A stretch of DNA of 64,000 nucleotides from assembly GCF_020360975.1 (NCBI RefSeq), contig NW_025408680.1, forward strand, positions 1,178,001 through 1,242,000, in the 5' to 3' direction. Position numbers and translations under genes: made by a program. The notes beneath the pieces were generated by a model. The model saw nothing but the letters and a program-made list of their open reading frames with translations. It searched no databases and was not told where the DNA came from. Source of the DNA: Hirsutella rhossiliensis (taxonomy: Eukaryota > Ascomycota > Sordariomycetes > Hypocreales > Ophiocordycipitaceae). Below are positions 47,190 through 59,147 of this stretch, one piece after another; position 1 is the stretch's first letter, and every line of letters starts with the position of its first letter.

Positions 47190-48080
47190 CGACGGTCTAT
47201 AGGACGATTCTTATAGAGCCCTAAGATTAGGATAAGTAGGTAAAAGAGCTACGGGCTCGTATAGATAGAACTATCTATAATTTAGTCTTCTCTAATAAGT
47301 AGGACCCTCTTAAGCCCCCTCTTCGTCCTAGGGCAACGGATTTTATAGAGGGAGCTACCCTCTTCTCCGAGCTAACCTCTATATAATAGAGAGCTTTTTC
47401 TGCTACCTTAGGCGACTACGAGAGTCACCGAAAGGAATACCTTTACGAGATAAAGCTACTAACGGCTGCTCGTACGGCGATAACGGAATCCGTTAGTGCC
47501 GCAAAGCTAATCTCTCTTCGAGAGAAAGAGACTCCTAGGCAGTAGCTTTTAAACCTCGAGACCTCGATAGCTCCCTCGAGAGGTTATATAACTAACCGTA
47601 TTAGGAAGACCTATACGGCCTACCTAGGAGCCTTTTCTGCTAGGAACCTACTAGCTTCTTCGTGGCTAGCTAAGTAGGAAGAAATCCTCGAGGAAGCTAA
47701 CTAATACTTCCTTATAGAAGCTCTTTCCGGCTAGTAGCTACGGGATATATCTCTACTAATAAAGCCTATTAGTAACGGTTACTCGACTATCTTTCGAGAG
47801 GCTAGCCAGGAACTAGACGAAGAAGCTATTAGAGTATAATAGTAAGCAGTCTTATTCCTTCGAGGCTAGCACTCGACCTAGACGGTTCGACCTATAGCCC
47901 CTATTGCTACGGCTCCCGCTGCTGCTGCTGCGGCTGTTGCTCCTTCGGCTCCTCCTCCCTCGAGAGCCTCAACGCCGTCGTTAACTGCAGCTACGGCCCC
48001 GGCCCCGGCTACGTATCTTGCTCCGGGCCCGGCCCCGGTCCCGTTAGTTAGACCGGCCCGACTAGTCCCCTAATAGACCT
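47190..48080 (+). pseudogene. Copia-1 #3 gag
   Basis: After a leader of about 175 bp, a gag frame can be followed with RIP stops. A charged helical region (about 47340-47850, with blocks such as LLTAARTAITESVSAAKLIS and ISNGYSTIFREAS) is followed by a low-complexity Ala/Pro tail. The tail is coded partly by a CTG/GCT run at 47911-47940. It has no similarity to Copia-2 gag that I can see, so the families are distinct. No zinc knuckle is evident in this part. Confidence 0.75.
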
Positions 48081-48189
48081 TTTAGTCCGTTAGTCGAAAA
48101 ATCAGGGAACTAGTCGAAATCGAACCTCTTCGTTAAAATTAGCAATAAGGGGTAAAAAGGGGGGGTTTTTAAGCAGACCTTCCGGACCG

Positions 48190-50100
48190 GGACGAGGATT
48201 CCTCGAAGAAACAACGTACGAGGAGGAATCGACCTACCTACTAAGCGTGCAAAAAGCCCTATCGGCTAGAGGACTGCTAGTAGGTCTTCGAGGAAAACCG
48301 ACCTAAAGGAATTAACCCTTTAAAGAGGCTACGAGAAACAGTATAACAGTCTCTTAAGGAGGACCCCTCGTTATAGAAGAAGATAAACGAGATTTAGGTT
48401 GCTAAGAAATAGCAACTAACGCCGCTACCGTAAATTCGAGGAAAAATCGTTAGTATAGTAAATCCGGCCTTCGTCTTCCCTACGGATTAATAAGGCTAAG
48501 ACCAACCGTTAGAGCCCTCCGATTATCCCCTACGAAAATCAGCTATCCTTAACTCTAGTACTTCCCTCGATATATATAATACACTCTTACGATTCCGGTC
48601 CTTTAAGAAGGCACGAAAGGAATATCTTATTACCGGGGAATTAACCGTACGGATAGAGGGATATAGAAGGGTAAATTTTATAATAAAATTACCTAACGGA
48701 TCTATACCAATTCTTCAAAGAAAAAGGGTAGCTTTTTGCCCTCGATTTTTAACGAGCTTGATTTCCTTCCGCCTTCTTCGAGAGGAAGGAATCTTCTAGG
48801 ATATAACGTCTAAGCCTACGAGGCTAGTCTAGAAGAATCAGACTATTAGGCTTATCGAGGAAAAATTCGGTTAATTTATTCTCGAATTCCGACCTATCCT
48901 TAGGAAGGAACTACTCGAGAAGTCAGCTTTCCCTGCTAGGAGGAATAGGTCTACTATAAAGGACCCTCTTCCGGCAGCCTAAGGAGACGGTATTCTTTAG
49001 CACGCACGACTTAGTTACCCGGGCCCCTTAGCTTTATATAAGCTAGGACAACAACAGGGCGTACGAATAAGGGGACTAAAGACCGTCGAATGCGAATATT
49101 GCGGCCAAGGGAAGACTAGGAGACGAATTTCCAGACGAACGCCTATACGGCCGGACCAGCCGTGTAAGGAAATTTAGGTCGACTAGACCGACGTCTCTAG
49201 GGATTAGGAAAGCTTCGTTAGGGTAATGTTTTTTATAGACGCCTTTTTAGGGATGGTTTTCCCCTATTTCTTACGGACCTACCTAAGTAAGTATAACTAG
49301 TCTGCCCTCCGGGACTTCGTTAATTAGATGAAATCCTACTTTAGCTACGAGGTAAAGAAGATACGGTCTAACGGAGAGCTATTTACGAAGGATATCTTAA
49401 ATTAGCTTCGAAAAAGGGGCATTTTACCCCTCCGGTTAGCACCGAATACCTAGGCCTAGAATAGAGGGGCAGAAAGATTAGGGGGTGCTATAATAGAAAG
49501 GGCCTATATAATAAGACTTTCTATAAGGCTTCTATATAACCTTTAGAGGGAAGTCGTTAAGACCGCCTATTACCTTCGGAACCGGACCCTAAGGGACCCT
49601 AGGAGCCTAAGGGACTATAAGGACCCTAGAGGGACTACCTAAGGAATAGACTAGAAATCCCTATACGAGCTCTTTACGAAGAAGAGGGCCTCGCTAGCCT
49701 ACCTTCGTGCCTATGGCTATAAGGCATACGCTATAACTACCGATATATAGCTAAAAAGGAAGAAGAAAAGAAAGCTTAATTCTAGAGCCTTTATTAGTTA
49801 CCTCGTCGGGTATAATTCTATGAATATCTTCCGGATCTAGATTCCTCTTCTACGGAAGGTTATTTCGACTAAGGATATAATTTTCGACGAATTTAGCTTC
49901 TTCGACGGAAAGAGGGATTAATAGCCCCTCTTACACTTATAACGTTAGCTAATTTAAAAGATCTAAATCCCCCCTTCTTAACAGTCTTAAGAAGAGGTCC
50001 TAGACGAGGAAACGGAAGAAGAAACCGACGTCGAAGCAGTCGAGGATAACGCCGACTTCGAAGAAGAAGAAGAAGAGAAAGCTGCTAGATTAGATGATCT
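48190..50100 (+). pseudogene. Copia-1 #3 protease and integrase
   Basis: The protease part is about 48530-48720 (a LTLxSSTSLDIYNTLL-like block where a DSGAS is expected). The pre-integrase zinc motif is split: HARLSY at 49001-49018, whose second His became Tyr, and CEYCGQGK at 49091-49114, with both Cys kept. The catalytic core follows (about 49170-49600), with a first Asp in VD-TDVSRD, then APNT-A-NRGAERLGGAII and a LRNRT end, all typical of copia. An acidic low-complexity linker (about 49980-50100) leads to RT. Confidence 0.85.
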
Positions 50101-50499
50101 AGACGAAGAAGGAGACTATAGGAAAGCGGTAGAGCTAGAATACGCCTAACTCCCTACGCCTCCTCTTACGGAATAAGAAGAAGATCTAAAAGCAGCTTTT
50201 TTAGTTAGTCTTCCTGTCTCGACCCCTAAGGGGGTAGGAAAGGCACCTCTCTTAAAGGATTACTAGGCTGCCTTTTTATCCCTACTTCGAGAAGCAAAGG
50301 AAGGTATAGGGCCCGATACGGATATAAAAGAAGACTAACCTCTCTCCTATTTCGATCGTTTTTCCGACTTCTACCTAACGCTAATAGAAGACGGTTCCTA
50401 TAGAGCGTTTACAGCAGGCCGGCTCTTTAAGCCATAGCTATCAGCAAGGAAGGTATATAAAAGAGACCTCCCGGACCTACCAGCAAACTAGAAGCAGCT

Positions 50500-51920
50500 A
50501 GAAAAACACCCCTTTAAAGACTAGTTTTTCTAGGCCTAGAAAGACCACCTAGCCTTACACGAAGAGATAGGGTCTTTCGAAGAGGTCCTTAAGGAAAAGG
50601 TAAGAGGAAAACAGGTCCTTAGCTATAAGTGGGTCTTTATCTATAAGACTAATAAACACGGCTTCCTTTAAAAGTGCAAAGCCCGGCTAGTTATCTACGG
50701 GAACTAGTAAGAAAAAGGGGATCTTCCTACTAGGGCAACTACCCTAGTAGGGATGTCTTTTCGGACCCTTATAGCTATAGCAGTAGAATTCGACCTCGAG
50801 CTCGATTAGATAGATGCAGTTAACGCCTTTATTAACTGCCTACTCGAGGAAGAAGAAGTTATCTATATACGCCTTCTACTAGGCTTCTAATAGCTAGGAA
50901 AGGTTCTACGGCTTAGGAAAGCTCTATACGGATTACGAAGATCACCCCTTCTTTAGCAACAGCATTTAATAGGTTCCCTCGAAGCCCTAGGCTTTAAGAA
51001 AGTCCCTTAGAAACCGTGTATAATGCAGAAGGGTAAAATCACGGTCTTCTTCTACGTCGACGACATTATCTAGGCCTACCTAAAAGAGGAAGAGGCTACT
51101 ACTAGGGAGGCTATACGAGGCCTATAATAAAGGTATAAGATAACTAGGCTAGGGGAGCTAAAGTGGTTCCTAGGGATACGAATCCTTAGGAATAGGTCCT
51201 AACGGACTATCTAGCTTACCTAAGACGCCTATATCGATAAGGTCGCTTATAAATTCCTCCTAATTCCCTCGATAAGAAGCTTCCTCTACGCCTATATTAG
51301 ACGAAGAGCTTTGCCTAATCCGTCCTTTTAAGCTAGGAGCAAGAGAAACACTAATATTAATAGAAGGTAGGCTCCCTGCTTTTTTTAGCTATTTCTACTA
51401 GACCGGATATCTCTTTTACGGTCTCCCGGCTAGCTAAGCATAACTAGAATCCTAGCCCTAGGCATTAAGAAGCGGCAGATAGAGCAATCCTTTATCTCTA
51501 TTTAACGAGATTATATAGTCTGCGCTTAGGAGGGCAGGAAAGGAAGAAATTAGCTGCCGAAATCTTCCTTTATTCGAGCGATTCGTCCTTTACGGACAAT
51601 TCCTTAGATAGAAATAGCTTATAGGGGTATATTATATCCCTTTTTAGAGGAACTATTGCTTAGAGAGCGACGAAATAAGCTACCGTTACTATATTAAGCA
51701 CGGAGGCAGAGCTACTAGCTCTTTTAGAAGCGTTAAAAGAAGCGATTTTCCTTAGCCGGCTACTAATATCGTTACGACTGCAAATTCCGTCCCCGTTAGC
51801 TATAGAATGCGATAACACATAGACTATACGAATTCTCACGGAGGAAAACAGCAAGCTATCGACCCGGCTACGGCATATCGATATCCACTAGCATTAGTTA
51901 CGCTAAGAGGTCTAAAGGGG
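50500..51920 (+). pseudogene. Copia-1 #3 reverse transcriptase and RNase H
   Basis: RT_2-type domain: a YKWVFIYKTNKHG block near 50630, a KARLVIYGN block, an IDAVNAFINCLL block, an LRKALYGLRRSP block and the active site Tyr-Val-Asp-Asp intact at 51053-51064, then a GELKWFLGIRIL block. RNase H runs to about 51900, ending in an HIDIH-like tail. Remaining breaks are TAG/TAA from CAG, CAA and TGG. About 470 bp of 3' UTR and the purine tract (52384-52391) follow. The minus-strand frame at 51660-51854 is an antisense shadow. Confidence 0.87.
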
Positions 51921-52391
51921 ACTTATTTCCGTCCGTTAGGTTCTAACGGCATTAATAAAAGCCGACGGTCTTACGAAGCCCCTACTAAAGCAGAAGCTAG
52001 CTGTCTTTTTACAGCAAATAGGGCTAGAAGACGTTCGAGAGAAGCTATCCTTAGAGGCCCGCCTTAAGAGTCTATAAGAGGAGCTAATGGCACGTACGAG
52101 AAGGTAACGTCTGCAGCCGAAGAAAAGGAAGAGGTTTTTCCCTTTAGAGGGCCCCCTATTTTAATTGGGTTTTTTCCCTTCTAAGAAGGCCCCCCTTTCT
52201 TATAGGACTTTCCCTTCTTTAGGCCCCTTTTCCTTAAGTAGGTCTAAAAGAGCCTAGGGACCCAAAAGGGCCCCTGCTTTCCTCGAGTAAAGGGAGAAGT
52301 GCAGAGCTAAGAACCTCCTCTATACGCTTACTAGCCCGAAGCCGTATTAGCTATGCCCTTACTATAAGGGCAGGCCATAGCTAAGGGGGTG

Positions 52392-52876
52392 TGTCGCGAA
52401 GCGTGGCCTGATTTCGTAGTTCTCGAAGATATCCCTTGGTAAGAGGGACCAAGGAAGCTAAAAACACCCGGTGTGGAAGAAGGAAGAAGGAGCTGAAAAG
52501 AGGTGTAGAAAGGAGGGTAGGGGCATAAGGGGAAGCAGAAGTGGCGATGGCTTCCTATAGAGGTGGCGAGAGATAAGACGGATAGGCTGGCAACGGCTGG
52601 AAAGGAGGGGAAATACCGGCAAAAAGCTCGGTAGTCGAAAGGACATTAGTGGCTTCTTTAAGTAGGATCTTCTTTGTTAATTGAGATGCTAGAAGGGTAT
52701 AAAGAGGGGCGTTGGATAGAGGAAAGAAGGATAATTAAGGCAATATAACAATCACTCCCCTACCGCAATTGCTGCTCCCGCAAGAATCAAATCTCTCTGC
52801 CCTGCCTGTCCGACCCCTTACTTCTAATTTCACCTTCGTGCATTTTTATACACTTCTCGCATCTCTCTTCGCGAGA
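52392..52876 (+). repeat. Copia-1 #3 3' LTR
   Basis: 485 bp, starting with an intact TGTCGCGAAG. The least RIPed sequence in the window, with many TGG, GTG and GCA words left. The short frames in it (52458-52646 minus, 52769-52954 plus) are incidental. Confidence 0.93.
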
Positions 52877-52881
52877 CTTTT

Positions 52882-52997
52882 ATATATAAATATATTACTA
52901 ATAAATTCTATTAAAAGTCCTACCTTATACTCCTTCTACCCCTTTATTATATAGTCTTACGTAATTCCTTAATATCTAAAAATTCTACTTTTGCTTA
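52882..52997 (+). repeat. Copia-2A 3' LTR, second part
   Basis: 116 bp that continue the LTR after Copia-1 #3. It ends with GCTTA (52993-52997), the target copy of Copia-2B, found again at 59053-59057. The last 12 bp of the LTR follow there (59058-59069). Confidence 0.92.
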
Positions 52998-53566
52998 TCT
53001 TAAGGTATATAAGTAAAAGCGGAATTTTAGGAAATTAAGGAATTATATAAGACTACGTAATAGAGGGGAAGACGGAGTATAAGGTAGGATTTTCAATGGA
53101 ATTTATTAGTAGTGTATTAGTATATAGAAGAGGTGTTTTTTATTAATAATTCTCTCTCTGTCTACTAGCGGACATACTATCTTATATAGATAATTATAGC
53201 TGAACGGAAGAACCTTTCGGGACTAGATTTAGGCTGCCGTATAGCCCTAGGACTAGGGAATTCTATGATACCTCGAGTAAATCTAGAAGTGTCTTGGTTC
53301 CTCTAATATTTGTGTTTAAAGGAGGTTGGTCGTGCCGGTATTCTTAAGAGGTATTAGCTAGTATTCTAAGCTAGCTCTGTTCCTTCGATTCCCGATTATA
53401 CGATAACCGGTAACCCGTTTAATATATAATAACATGCAAAATAACGAGCGATTCTTACCCTATAGGATAAGGTTTTGTCTATAATTAATATACTACTTAT
53501 TAGCTTATATAATCGGGAGAGTATATTATAGCTGCTGTATTTATAGTAGGAACACCGTTCCTTATA
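52998..53566 (-). repeat. Copia-2B 3' LTR
   Basis: 569 bp, TCTTAAGGTATATAAG...CCGTTCCTTATA on this strand. Equal in length to the partner at 58484-59052. Confidence 0.93.
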
Positions 53567-53940
53567 GCCTCCCTTAAATAGTAGATTTATATACTCTTTA
53601 CTAATTTATTTATAGTAGTATATATATAGGGTAAAAACCTAATATAGGAGAACTATTCTTATACCTTAATAGGATATATAAAAACCTATTCTTTCTTAGG
53701 AAAATAAAATCCTTAGGTATATACTAATAGAAAAACCTATAGTAGGAAAAATCTATAGTTATAATAATTATTTATAGGATAACCTTATATAAGGTAAAAC
53801 CTATTATTGCTAGGAAAATCTTAATAGATAAAAACCTAGTAAATATTTCTCTAGGAAATATAAAAAGGAAAAAACCTAGTAGGGGAAAGATATAGAAAGT
53901 ATAAGAAATATCTAAAAACCCCTTTTAATTACCTAGGAAC
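53567..53940 (-). other. Copia-2B 3' untranslated region
   Basis: About 370 bp without a frame. The word AAAAACCTA (TAGGTTTTT in element sense) occurs at least five times between 53633 and 53880, as in Copia-2A. The purine tract of the element lies at its left edge against the LTR (53567-53575). Confidence 0.7.
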
Positions 53941-54560
53941 TTATATTAAGGATAGACCGTCTCTAAATTTATAGAGTAATCTAGGTCTTAATTCCTTCGT
54001 AAAAATATTACCTATATTATCTTTTAATTTAATATAAAAAACTCTAATTTCCCCTTCTCTTATACTAGTTCTAGTATAGTAATAGGCTAATCTTATATAC
54101 TTCGACCTTTTATAAAATTCCGGATTTTCTGCTAATTTAATAGTAGTAGTATTATCTATTAAAATAAAAGGTATAGTATTAGGAATCTTAATAGATAGAT
54201 CCTTAGTAATATATTTAAAAAGCATATTTAAATAAATAGCTTCTTTATTTACCTCCTTAAGGCTAATATACTCTACTTTATAGGTAGAAAGGGTAATAGC
54301 CTTTTACTTAGAGTAAGCCTAGCTTATTATATTATTATATATATAAAAACAGTAACTAGAAAAGGATTTTCCGTCCGTTAAATCCAACGCCTAGCTAGAG
54401 TTAGTAAAACCCTTTATATATAAATAGGTAAAAGGGATATTATAATTATATTTAATCTTTAGGCTAGGGAATTTATTTAAATATTTCTAAATTATATTTA
54501 AAGCCTTAAAATACGTCTAGTCGAGCTTACCCGCGAATCTAGCGCAGCAAATTATAGAAT
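53941..54560 (-). pseudogene. Copia-2B RNase H (longest open remnant)
   Basis: Positions 54225 to 53941 form the longest uninterrupted frame of the window (94 codons). It reads the C-terminal RNase H of a copia polyprotein: a DNTTTIKLAENPEFYKRSKY block, then an IREGEIRVFYIKLKDNIGN block and an IFTKEL end. These match the conserved KHI-HFIRE-V-DI-TK pattern of copia RNase H, with His to Tyr at RIP sites. Upstream (54560-54226) the domain continues with stops. The natural stop TAA seems to be the original C terminus. Confidence 0.85.
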
Positions 54561-57480
54561 ATAAGATATCTAGCCTAGTAAATAAGGCTAAGTATAATAG
54601 AGATCCTATTTCTTTCTAAAATTATAATATATCTTCCTTAAAAGGTAATTCCTTTGCTTTTATAACCTTAAAGCCTACTATAATAGGTAAATTCGAAGTT
54701 CCTAAACCTTCTTTATTAAATTCCTTTAATTTATTTAAGGTATAACTTTCTTAGGATATATATAGCTCTTTATTTTCTCGGTTTAATATAATATTTAGAC
54801 CTAAGAAGTCTTTTATATCTCTTAAAATAGTAAAATCTAGGAATTTAGATAATTCTTTAAATAATCTTTCTTCTATTATAGATTTAGTAGGCCCTACTAT
54901 AAGAAAGTCGTCGATATAAATTGCTAAGGCTATACTATAGTCCTTATTTATAAATACTCCTTTATCTATTAAAAGAGGAAGAAATCCGAGTTTATTTAGT
55001 ATAATTTTTAAATAATTATACTAGAGCTTAGGACTTTGTTTTAGGCTATATAATGCTTTCTTTAGCTTTGCTTTAATTTAACCGGTTTTATATAGGTCTA
55101 GGAATTTAGTTAATTTAATTCCTTTAGCTCTATAAGCTAATCTATATTTTAAATAATATTCTTTAATAGCGTATTCTTCGTAGCCTATAGGAAGATCGAT
55201 ATATACTTCGCTATCTATATTAGTATATACGAAGTTATTAATTATATCTATTTATAAAGCTTCGAATTTATAGATAATAGCTAAAATAAGTAGAATTCTA
55301 ATAGATTTAGGTCTAGCTATAGTCGAGAAGGTATCTAGGAAATCTAAGCTATAGATCTACTTAAATCCTTATATTACGAAACGGGCTTTATATTTTATTA
55401 TATTATTTTAACTATCCTTCTTAATAGTATAGACCTAGCAGCCTCCTATAGCCTCCTTATCCCTAGGGAGGTAGGAAAATTCCTAAGTTTTATATTTAAT
55501 TAGCTAGATAATTTCCTTAATTATAGTATCTTTCTAAAATGCTATTTAGGCTATTTATTGCCTATTTATAGGTCTTTAGAATTTTTAGATCCTAAATTTC
55601 TATACTAGCTAGAATTAACTCTATAAAATCGTAGTTTAGAAATAAATTAACGTTAGGGTATTCGATATAGTTAGAATTAAACCCTTCCGGCTTCTTAGGT
55701 AATTCTACTACTATTTTACTAGTAGTAGGAATAGGATCGTTATTTAAAGACTCTTCTTCTATAAAGAGCGAGGGACTTTTATCTCTAAGTTCTCTAATAG
55801 CTTCCTCTATAGGGATATAGCTTTCTAGCTTCTCTTTATTCGGAATAGAATTAAAATCAAAGGTATTATTACTACTAGAGATTTCTAGATTTTTTATAAA
55901 TTTATTTTCTAGTATAGTAATATCTCTAAAGATAGTAATCTTTCTCTTAGAAAAATCCTAGATTTTATATGCATTTTCTAAATAGCCTACTATTATTCCT
56001 ATAAAAGCTTTATTATCTAGCTTATCTTTAGGGTCTTTATTCTTATAATATATAAGGCTTACGAAGGTCTTAATTTTATTTAAGGTCTCGAAGGGTAGTA
56101 TTATATTATCCCTCTTTTCTATAGGACTTTTAAATCCTATCGTAGAATACGGTAATCTATTATATAAATAGGTAGCTATTAAAACAGCTTCTCCCTATAG
56201 ATATTTAAGAAGCCTAGTAGTAAATAAAAGAGCTCGTACTTTTTCTAATATAGTACGATTTATTCTTTCTATTCTACTATTAAATTCCGGCGTCCTAGGA
56301 AGACTAAAATTAAAGGTAATTCCTTCTTTTTCGTAATAGAGCTTTATTTTATATATAAATTCTTTAGCATTATTAGAAAATACTTCTTTAATCCTAGTAT
56401 TTTTAGGGTTATTTTCTACCTTATTTTTAAATTCTAGGAACCTATCTAGAGCTTCTGCCTTTTTTCGAAGAAGGTATATTTCTAGATATTAGGTTCCTAT
56501 GTCTAGGAAAGAGATATAATAGTAATATTTATTATAAGTAGGCACTTTAATTAGCCCCTAAATATCTAATACTATTTTTTCTAAATAAGAATAAGACTTA
56601 TATAAAGGTTATTTATTAACCTTATTTATTACTTTAGCTCTAATATATATTTCGCATTACCTTATTTTATTTTCCTCTTTTAAACGTATTTTTATATCCT
56701 TATTATATCTTTTTAATATTTCTAAAATAGCCCTACTATTTATATGCCCTAAGCGTAAGTACTAAGTATAAAAATCTATATCCTTTACTTTTAAAGATAT
56801 AATAAGGACTAATTAGCTTTCTAATAAAGGTTCTATAGGAATATAATATAATTTATTTCTAAGAAATCCTTTAGTAAGGACCTTAGCCTTATTATCTAAT
56901 AAAAGGACTTTATTTCCTCTTATTAAGGCATAGGTATTATTAAAATAAGATTAGGATAGTATATTTACCCTTAATTCGGGTATATAAAAGCAGTCTCGAA
57001 GGATATACCTTTTTCTACTATATAGGAACTTAAATACTAAGTCCCCCTTTCCTTTTACTAATATAAAGGAAGCTTTTCCCTAATAAACTTTAGACTTAAT
57101 TTCTTTATAGTTAATAAGGAAATTCTTATTAGATACTATATGCCTAGTAGCTCCGGTATTATATATTAAATTAAAGATCCTTTTATTCTTATAACTAGGA
57201 AATCCTCCTTCTTTTACCTTTAAAACTAATTCCTTTATTCTAGGAATCGAGGCTTTTAGAGGTCCTAAAAGAAAGTCTTTATTAGCTTCTACTATAGGGG
57301 TATTTATAGAGGTTAAAATTACCTCTAAATCCTTAGACGTTTATATAAGGGTCGGAGCCCTAAAAAGGTCTATAAGGTCGATATCTAGGTCTATATTTTC
57401 TTACGAAGCTATATTTAAGACCTTATTACTATCTTCCGAATCGGACTCTAGCTCGGTAATTAGAGCCTTCCTTCTTTTAT
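54561..57480 (-). pseudogene. Copia-2B RT, integrase and protease
   Basis: Minus-strand copia pol. RT is about 55530-54750, with the active site at 54908-54919 reading Tyr-Ile-Asp-Asp (both Asp kept). Integrase is about 56800-56200, with the LGH zinc region and the catalytic core. The protease site near 57160 reads Asn-Thr-Gly-Ala. All of it aligns to Copia-2A and 2C. Stop codons are mostly TAA/TAG at Gln and Trp positions. Confidence 0.87.
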
Positions 57481-58330
57481 TAGTAGTAGAAATGCTACTA
57501 AAAGGGGATTTCTTCCTAGAAGAAGAAGAAGAAGAAGATTTTCTCTTCTTAGAAATTTAAGTCCTATCGTCCCTTTTTCCTTTATTTAATACCTAATAAG
57601 CGGGAGCCTTATTCGGGTATAATTTATAGTAATTTACTATAAAATGCCCTGGTTTTTTATATTCCTTATAATAAGGAGTATCTATAGAATTTCTATAGGA
57701 TTTCTAAGGTTTCCTTTATATTAGGAAGGTTTTCTCCGAAGATTCGTCTATATCCTATATTCTTCTAGCTTCGTCTAAAAGACTAGCTATAAGGGTTTCT
57801 AGGGTAAACGCTATAGAATTATACCTAAGGCTCTATATAATATTTATAATATAGCTTCTAAATTCCTTATTAAGGCAATTAAGAATCCATGCTATAAGAA
57901 TAACTTCTAGAATTTCTATAGTATAGGATTTTAAATCCTTATAGATTTCCTTTACCTTATAAAGGTATTTCTCTAAATTAAAGTCTAAGGGACTAAGATT
58001 AAAGAGCTGCTTAATAAGCAGATAATTCGACGAAAAGTTCAACGGATTATATAGCTTTTTAAGCTTATCCCACGCTTCTTTAGTATTTTTTAGATGCCGA
58101 ATTTATATTAAGGGACTATCTTCGACTTAAAGGAATATTATAGATAAAGCCTCCGTAGTCTAAATATAACTTGCTTGCTCTAGAGCAGTAATAAGCTTTT
58201 CTTTTATAAGGATAGCTTCTATCCTCGTAGGCTATAAGGTATAATTTAAATTTCCCTTAAGTCTAGTAAATTCGTATTCTTTCTATCTACCTATTTTATA
58301 TAAATTCGGTATTATTTCGTTCGTAGGGAT
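57481..58330 (-). pseudogene. Copia-2B gag
   Basis: UBN2-type gag. Positions 58042 to 57833 still read openly for 69 codons (MNFSSNYLLIKQLFNLSPL, then an EVILIAWILNCLNKEFRSYI stretch), the capsid core of copia gag. The Met there is an internal residue, not the start, because the frame continues upstream to about 58330 with stops. The zinc knuckle follows near 57640-57680, with Cys changed to Tyr. Confidence 0.85.
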
Positions 58331-58483
58331 CGAGAAGTCTAAACGGGAGTTTAAGAGCGTAGGAAGGTAAAAGAAGTTAGGGGGAATTTCGAAAGGAATT
58401 TTAATTAAATATTTCGACGAGGAATTTTAAAGGTATAAGTAGTTAATTTCCCAGCTTAAAAGAAGTAAGCTAGGCTTATAACC

Positions 58484-59052
58484 TCTTAAGGTATATAAGC
58501 AAAAGCGGAATTTTAGGAAATTAAGGAATTATATAAGACTACGTAATAGGAGGGAAGAAGGAGTATAAGGTAGGATTTTCAATGGAATTTATTAGTAGTA
58601 TATTGGTATATAGAAGAGGTGATTTGTATTAATAATTCTCTCTCTATCTACTAGCGGACATGCTGTCTTATATAGACAATTATAGCTAAACGGAAGACCC
58701 TTTCGGGACTAGATTTAGGCTGCCGTATAGCCCTAAGACTAGGGAATTCCGTGATACCTCGAGTAAATCTAGAAGTATCTTGGTTCCTCTAATATTCGTG
58801 TTTTAAGGAGGTTAGTCGTGCTGGTATTCTTAAGAGGTCTTAGCTAGCATTCTAAGTAAGCTCTGTTCCTTCGATTCCCGATTATACGATCACCGGCAAC
58901 CCGTTTAATATATAATAACATGTAAAATAACGAGCGGTTCTTACTCTATAGGATAAGAATTTATCTATAATTAATATACTACTTATTAGCTTATATAATC
59001 GGGAGAGTATATTATAGCTGCTTTATTTATAGTAGGAACACCGTTCCTTATA
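58484..59052 (-). repeat. Copia-2B 5' LTR
   Basis: 569 bp. On its left (58469-58483) is the RIPed half-tRNA primer site, reading GGTTATAAGCCTAG in element sense. Confidence 0.93.
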
Positions 59053-59057
59053 GCTTA

Positions 59058-59147
59058 TATACCTTAGGACCTATTTTTTAGCTTCCTAGGTCCCTTATAC
59101 TAAGGGATATCTCCGAGAACAACGAAATTAAGCTACGCTTCGTAATA
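59058..59147. repeat. end of Copia-2A LTR (59058-59069) and rest of Copia-1 #4 LTR (59070-59147)
   Basis: TATACCTTAGGA at 59058-59069 is the tip of the plus-strand Copia-2A 3' LTR. CCTAT at 59070-59074 is its right target copy. The following 73 bp complete the minus-strand Copia-1 #4 LTR begun at 33859, ending CTTCGTAATA. Confidence 0.88.

Larger units (their letters stand above)
46529..52876 (+). mobile_element. Copia-1 #3, youngest full-length Ty1/copia element
   Basis: A complete plus-strand Copia-1 of 6348 bp, with LTRs 46529-47013 and 52392-52876 (485 bp each) and the target duplication CTTTT (46524-46528, 52877-52881). The uninterrupted target is visible at 34697-34701 in the partner LTR of the host Copia-2A. 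Of all elements here it keeps the most CpA and TpG, especially the 3' LTR, so RIP has acted on it least. It is the best reference for the family. The frames are still broken. Confidence 0.95.
52998..59052 (-). mobile_element. Copia-2B, full-length Ty1/copia element
   Basis: A complete minus-strand Copia-2 of 6055 bp. Two LTRs of 569 bp (52998-53566, 58484-59052) bound gag, protease, integrase, RT and RNase H. It sits in the 3' LTR of Copia-2A in opposite orientation, with target duplication GCTTA (52993-52997, 59053-59057). It is uninterrupted, and so is the best reference for the family. RIP is moderate. Confidence 0.95.
34262..59069 (+). mobile_element. Copia-2A, Ty1/copia element holding three later insertions
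   Basis: A plus-strand Copia-2. It starts at 34262 (TGTAAGAAACGG) and ends at 59069, flanked by CCTAT at 34257-34261 and 59070-59074. Inserted in it are Copia-1 #2 (36404-42748) in the protease-integrase region, Copia-1 #3 (46529-52876) in the 3' LTR, and Copia-2B (52998-59052) also in the 3' LTR. Removing the three with one target copy each restores an element of about 6.0 kb with LTRs of about 567 bp. Gene order is gag, protease, integrase, RT, RNase H, as in copia. Confidence 0.93.
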
